NCBI GenBank assembly: GCA_030667735.1 | Contig: DAOUVG010000132.1 | Span: forward strand, 1 to 5,143 | Source: Dehalococcoidales bacterium | Lineage (GTDB): Bacteria; Chloroflexota; Dehalococcoidia; Dehalococcoidales; Fen-1064 | Length of the DNA: 5,143 nt | Direction: 5' to 3' | Shown: positions 3,401 through 5,143 of the stretch, piece after piece | Layout: each line of letters begins with the position of its first letter | Position numbering within the stretch: position 1 is the stretch's first letter | Program-made: the position numbers and the translations under genes | The notes under the pieces: model-generated | The model's database searches: none | The model's input: only the letters and a program-made list of their open reading frames with translations | What the model was told of the DNA's origin: nothing

Positions 3401-5143
3401 CTGGCTCTCCTCCTCCATGCAGAGGTGCTCTAAGCAGTACTTCCGTGCCTCCGTTTCGCACCCGCTTGATTTTGAGTTCGCCACCGATAAAATAGGCACG
3501 TTCCCGCATCCCTATCAGCCCATATGCAGAGGAGGACTCAATTTGCTCCATGTCTATTCCCCCGCCATTGTCCCTGACCCGCAATACCAGTCCATCACTT
3601 TCTCGCTTGAAGGTCGTGCTGACCCTGGAAGCACTGGCATGACGGGCAATATTAGTCAGTGCCTCCTGGAAGACACGGAAAACGGCAGTAGCGACTTCGC
3701 GGTCAACGGCAACGTCCTCGGGTTCCACGCGCAGACTGCACCTTATGCCGGTCCTTTTCTGGAACTCCTCGGCCTGCCACTCCAGCGCGGCGGCAATACC
3801 AAGGTCATCAAGGACACCCGGCCTTAACCTGGTGGAGAGCTTCTTAACAGTCTGGATGCTTCCATCGATAAGCTTGTTCATCGCCCTCATTCTCTCCAGG
3901 AGTTGCTCCTGTCCCTCGGGGAACTCACCAGCCAACCAGGCCAGGTCCATTTTCAGAGCTGTCAGCGCCTGTCCCAGTTCATCATGAATTTCGCGGGCAA
4001 TACTTGTTCTCTCCTCTTCTCTTGCGGAGCGAGCATGAGCAGAGAGGTTCCGCATCTCCTCATGGGAGCGCCAGAGTTCCTCCTCGAACTGTTTTGCTTC
4101 CGTAATGTCACGCCAGATGCTCAGGATGAATTGCCTTCCACCCACGGAAATTGCCCTGGCACTCACGTGCACATCTCGGGTATCGCCGTCTTTGGTCCTG
4201 TGTTTCGTTTCAAAGGAATCAGATCCCTCTTCAGCTATTCTCCTGATATGTTCAGCGACTTCCCCGGGAGATTCGAAGACCTCGAAGTCCTGAATCTTAA
4301 GTTTACTGAATTCCTCACGAGGGTAGCCAAGATTTCTATGTGCCCTCTGGTTGAACTCCACCAGTACCCCTGTCTCTGCATCTACCAGTACGATTGATTC
4401 CGCGGCCTGCTCAAAGATAGCACGGTATCGCTCCCATGCTTCTCGTAATGATTCCTCGGAGTGCTTGCGTTCGGTGATGTCACGGACTGCCGCTATACAG
4501 ACTTCGCTCCCGTCCCACACGAAGTATCCGGAGGTTATCTCCACAGGAAAGACGGTTCCGTCCTTCTTCCTGTGCATATGCACACTCATGGACTGCTCCC
4601 GGCCAAGTGCTGACGGGCCGGGCCGGTGAGGTTCTGCTGAGAAATCCGTCTCCCTCATCCACAGTGCTTTATCACGGCTGTACCCATACATATTCAGCGC
4701 GGCGCTGTTCAGGTCAAGTATTCTGCCTGTCCTGACATCAATGAGAATCAAGGCATCCGAGCTGAATTCAAACAGTTGTCGATATTTCGTCTCACTCTCG
4801 CGTAGAGATTCCTCCGCTTCCGCCAGTTTTTTCTCGGTAGCAAGCTGTTCAATTACCAGCCGTACTTCCCGCGGGAGGCGTTCAAGAAACGTGTTATCCT
4901 TGGTCAGGTAGTCTCTCGCGCCGAGCTTCATCATTGCAACGGCTATCTGTTCATCACCCTGCCCGGTGGTGATAATGAACGGTACCCTGCACCGTAGCCT
5001 GGTAAGGGACTTGATGACCTGCTCACCGGTCATATCCGGCAACCGGTAGTCGAGCAGCAGCAGTGCCGGCGGGTCTTTCGCCACCCTCTCTATTGCCTCG
5101 CTGCCACTTACGACTCCCTCGGTGCGGAAACCGGCACGTCCCA
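3393..5143 (-). CDS. Hybrid sensor histidine kinase: receiver-PAS-PAS-HisKA_3-HATPase (5' end outside the window)
   Basis: There are 582 visible codons, numbered here from 5141; the N-terminus is cut by the window. The remaining receiver has phospho-acceptor D31 (LLLLDYRLPDMTG), T59 (ITTGQGDE) and K81. A charged linker leads to two PAS domains (about 115-226 and 239-350), each ending in a C-terminal DIT[EK]-type motif (RDITERK, RDITEAK). The phosphotransfer domain is HisKA_3 type with H386 in REIHDELGQALTAL, followed by the LSTRLRPGVLDDLG stretch typical of NarX/DegS/UhpB-like kinases. The HATPase has N497 (FQEALTNIARHA), G1 DNGGGI (D524) and G2 YGLIGMRERA (541-550). All catalytic residues are present. 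No membrane segment is visible. The start of the open frame at the GTG at 5084 is not the gene start, because it falls inside the receiver fold and the frame stays open to the window edge. The partner is the NarL-type regulator overlapping its 3' end. Confidence 0.95.
   Translation of the reverse strand, partial: GRAGFRTEGVVSGSEAIERVAKDPPALLLLDYRLPDMTGEQVIKSLTRLRCRVPFIITTGQGDEQIAVAMMKLGARDYLTKDNTFLERLPREVRLVIEQLATEKKLAEAEESLRESETKYRQLFEFSSDALILIDVRTGRILDLNSAALNMYGYSRDKALWMRETDFSAEPHRPGPSALGREQSMSVHMHRKKDGTVFPVEITSGYFVWDGSEVCIAAVRDITERKHSEESLREAWERYRAIFEQAAESIVLVDAETGVLVEFNQRAHRNLGYPREEFSKLKIQDFEVFESPGEVAEHIRRIAEEGSDSFETKHRTKDGDTRDVHVSARAISVGGRQFILSIWRDITEAKQFEEELWRSHEEMRNLSAHARSAREEERTSIAREIHDELGQALTALKMDLAWLAGEFPEGQEQLLERMRAMNKLIDGSIQTVKKLSTRLRPGVLDDLGIAAALEWQAEEFQKRTGIRCSLRVEPEDVAVDREVATAVFRVFQEALTNIARHASASRVSTTFKRESDGLVLRVRDNGGGIDMEQIESSSAYGLIGMRERAYFIGGELKIKRVRNGGTEVLLRAPLHGGGEPGD
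3407..3416 (-). promoter_or_regulatory. Shine-Dalgarno that decides the GTG start of the NarL-type regulator
   Basis: GGAGGAGGAG on the minus strand, 6 nt before the GTG at 3400. It lies inside the last codons of the kinase, where it encodes a Gly-Gly-Gly-Glu run. It supports the 8-nt overlap start over the in-frame ATG at 3418, whose own upstream sequence is poor. Confidence 0.8.

Noticed and set aside
3153..3827. Long plus-strand reading frame of 224 codons
   Set aside because: It lies antisense to the NarL-type regulator and the kinase, both of which have intact family motifs. Its product is Ser/Arg/Pro-rich with no recognisable domain.
3903..4397. Plus-strand reading frame of 164 codons
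   Set aside because: It is antisense to the PAS2/HisKA_3 part of the kinase and has no family features; it is a shadow of the coding strand.

Overview
The window is a cluster of two-component signalling genes, and every gene I can support lies on the minus strand. The genes are close-packed, with bacterial start sites and moderate GC content. Receiver-first, PAS-containing soluble hybrid kinases of this style are common in environmental bacteria, including Chloroflexota. That lineage guess is a low-confidence impression; the window has no rRNA or marker gene to test it.

Layout in the direction of transcription (right to left). (1) 5143-3393: a receiver / PAS / PAS / HisKA_3 / HATPase hybrid histidine kinase whose 5' end lies outside the window. 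(2) 3400-2768: a NarL/LuxR-type response regulator that overlaps the kinase stop by 8 nt (GTGACTAA) and has a strong Shine-Dalgarno inside the kinase gene. (3) 2767-2152: about 616 bp with no convincing gene but many dyads. It holds a 9-bp inverted repeat just after the NarL-type stop, a 12-bp inverted repeat pair 219 nt apart, several GGATAC-type cores, an 8-bp perfect hairpin, a possible 29-codon small ORF and a dyad over the proposed start of the next gene. (4) 2151-652: a second hybrid kinase, receiver / PAS / HisKA / HATPase, whose start is uncertain (2151, 2292 or 2322). (5) 644-240: a 134-residue stand-alone receiver. (6) 250-1: the N-terminal part of another receiver protein, overlapping gene 5 by 11 nt and cut by the window edge.

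The likely logic is two adjacent operons. The first pairs a NarX/DegS-like kinase core with its NarL-type regulator. The second pairs a classical HisKA kinase with two receiver proteins. Both kinases begin with closely related receiver-linker-PAS modules (about 60% identical by hand alignment) joined to unrelated phosphotransfer cores, so the input half was probably duplicated and the output half exchanged. Neither kinase shows a membrane segment, so sensing is probably cytoplasmic and may be gated by phosphorylation of the N-terminal receivers. I see no mobile element, CRISPR array, tRNA or rRNA.
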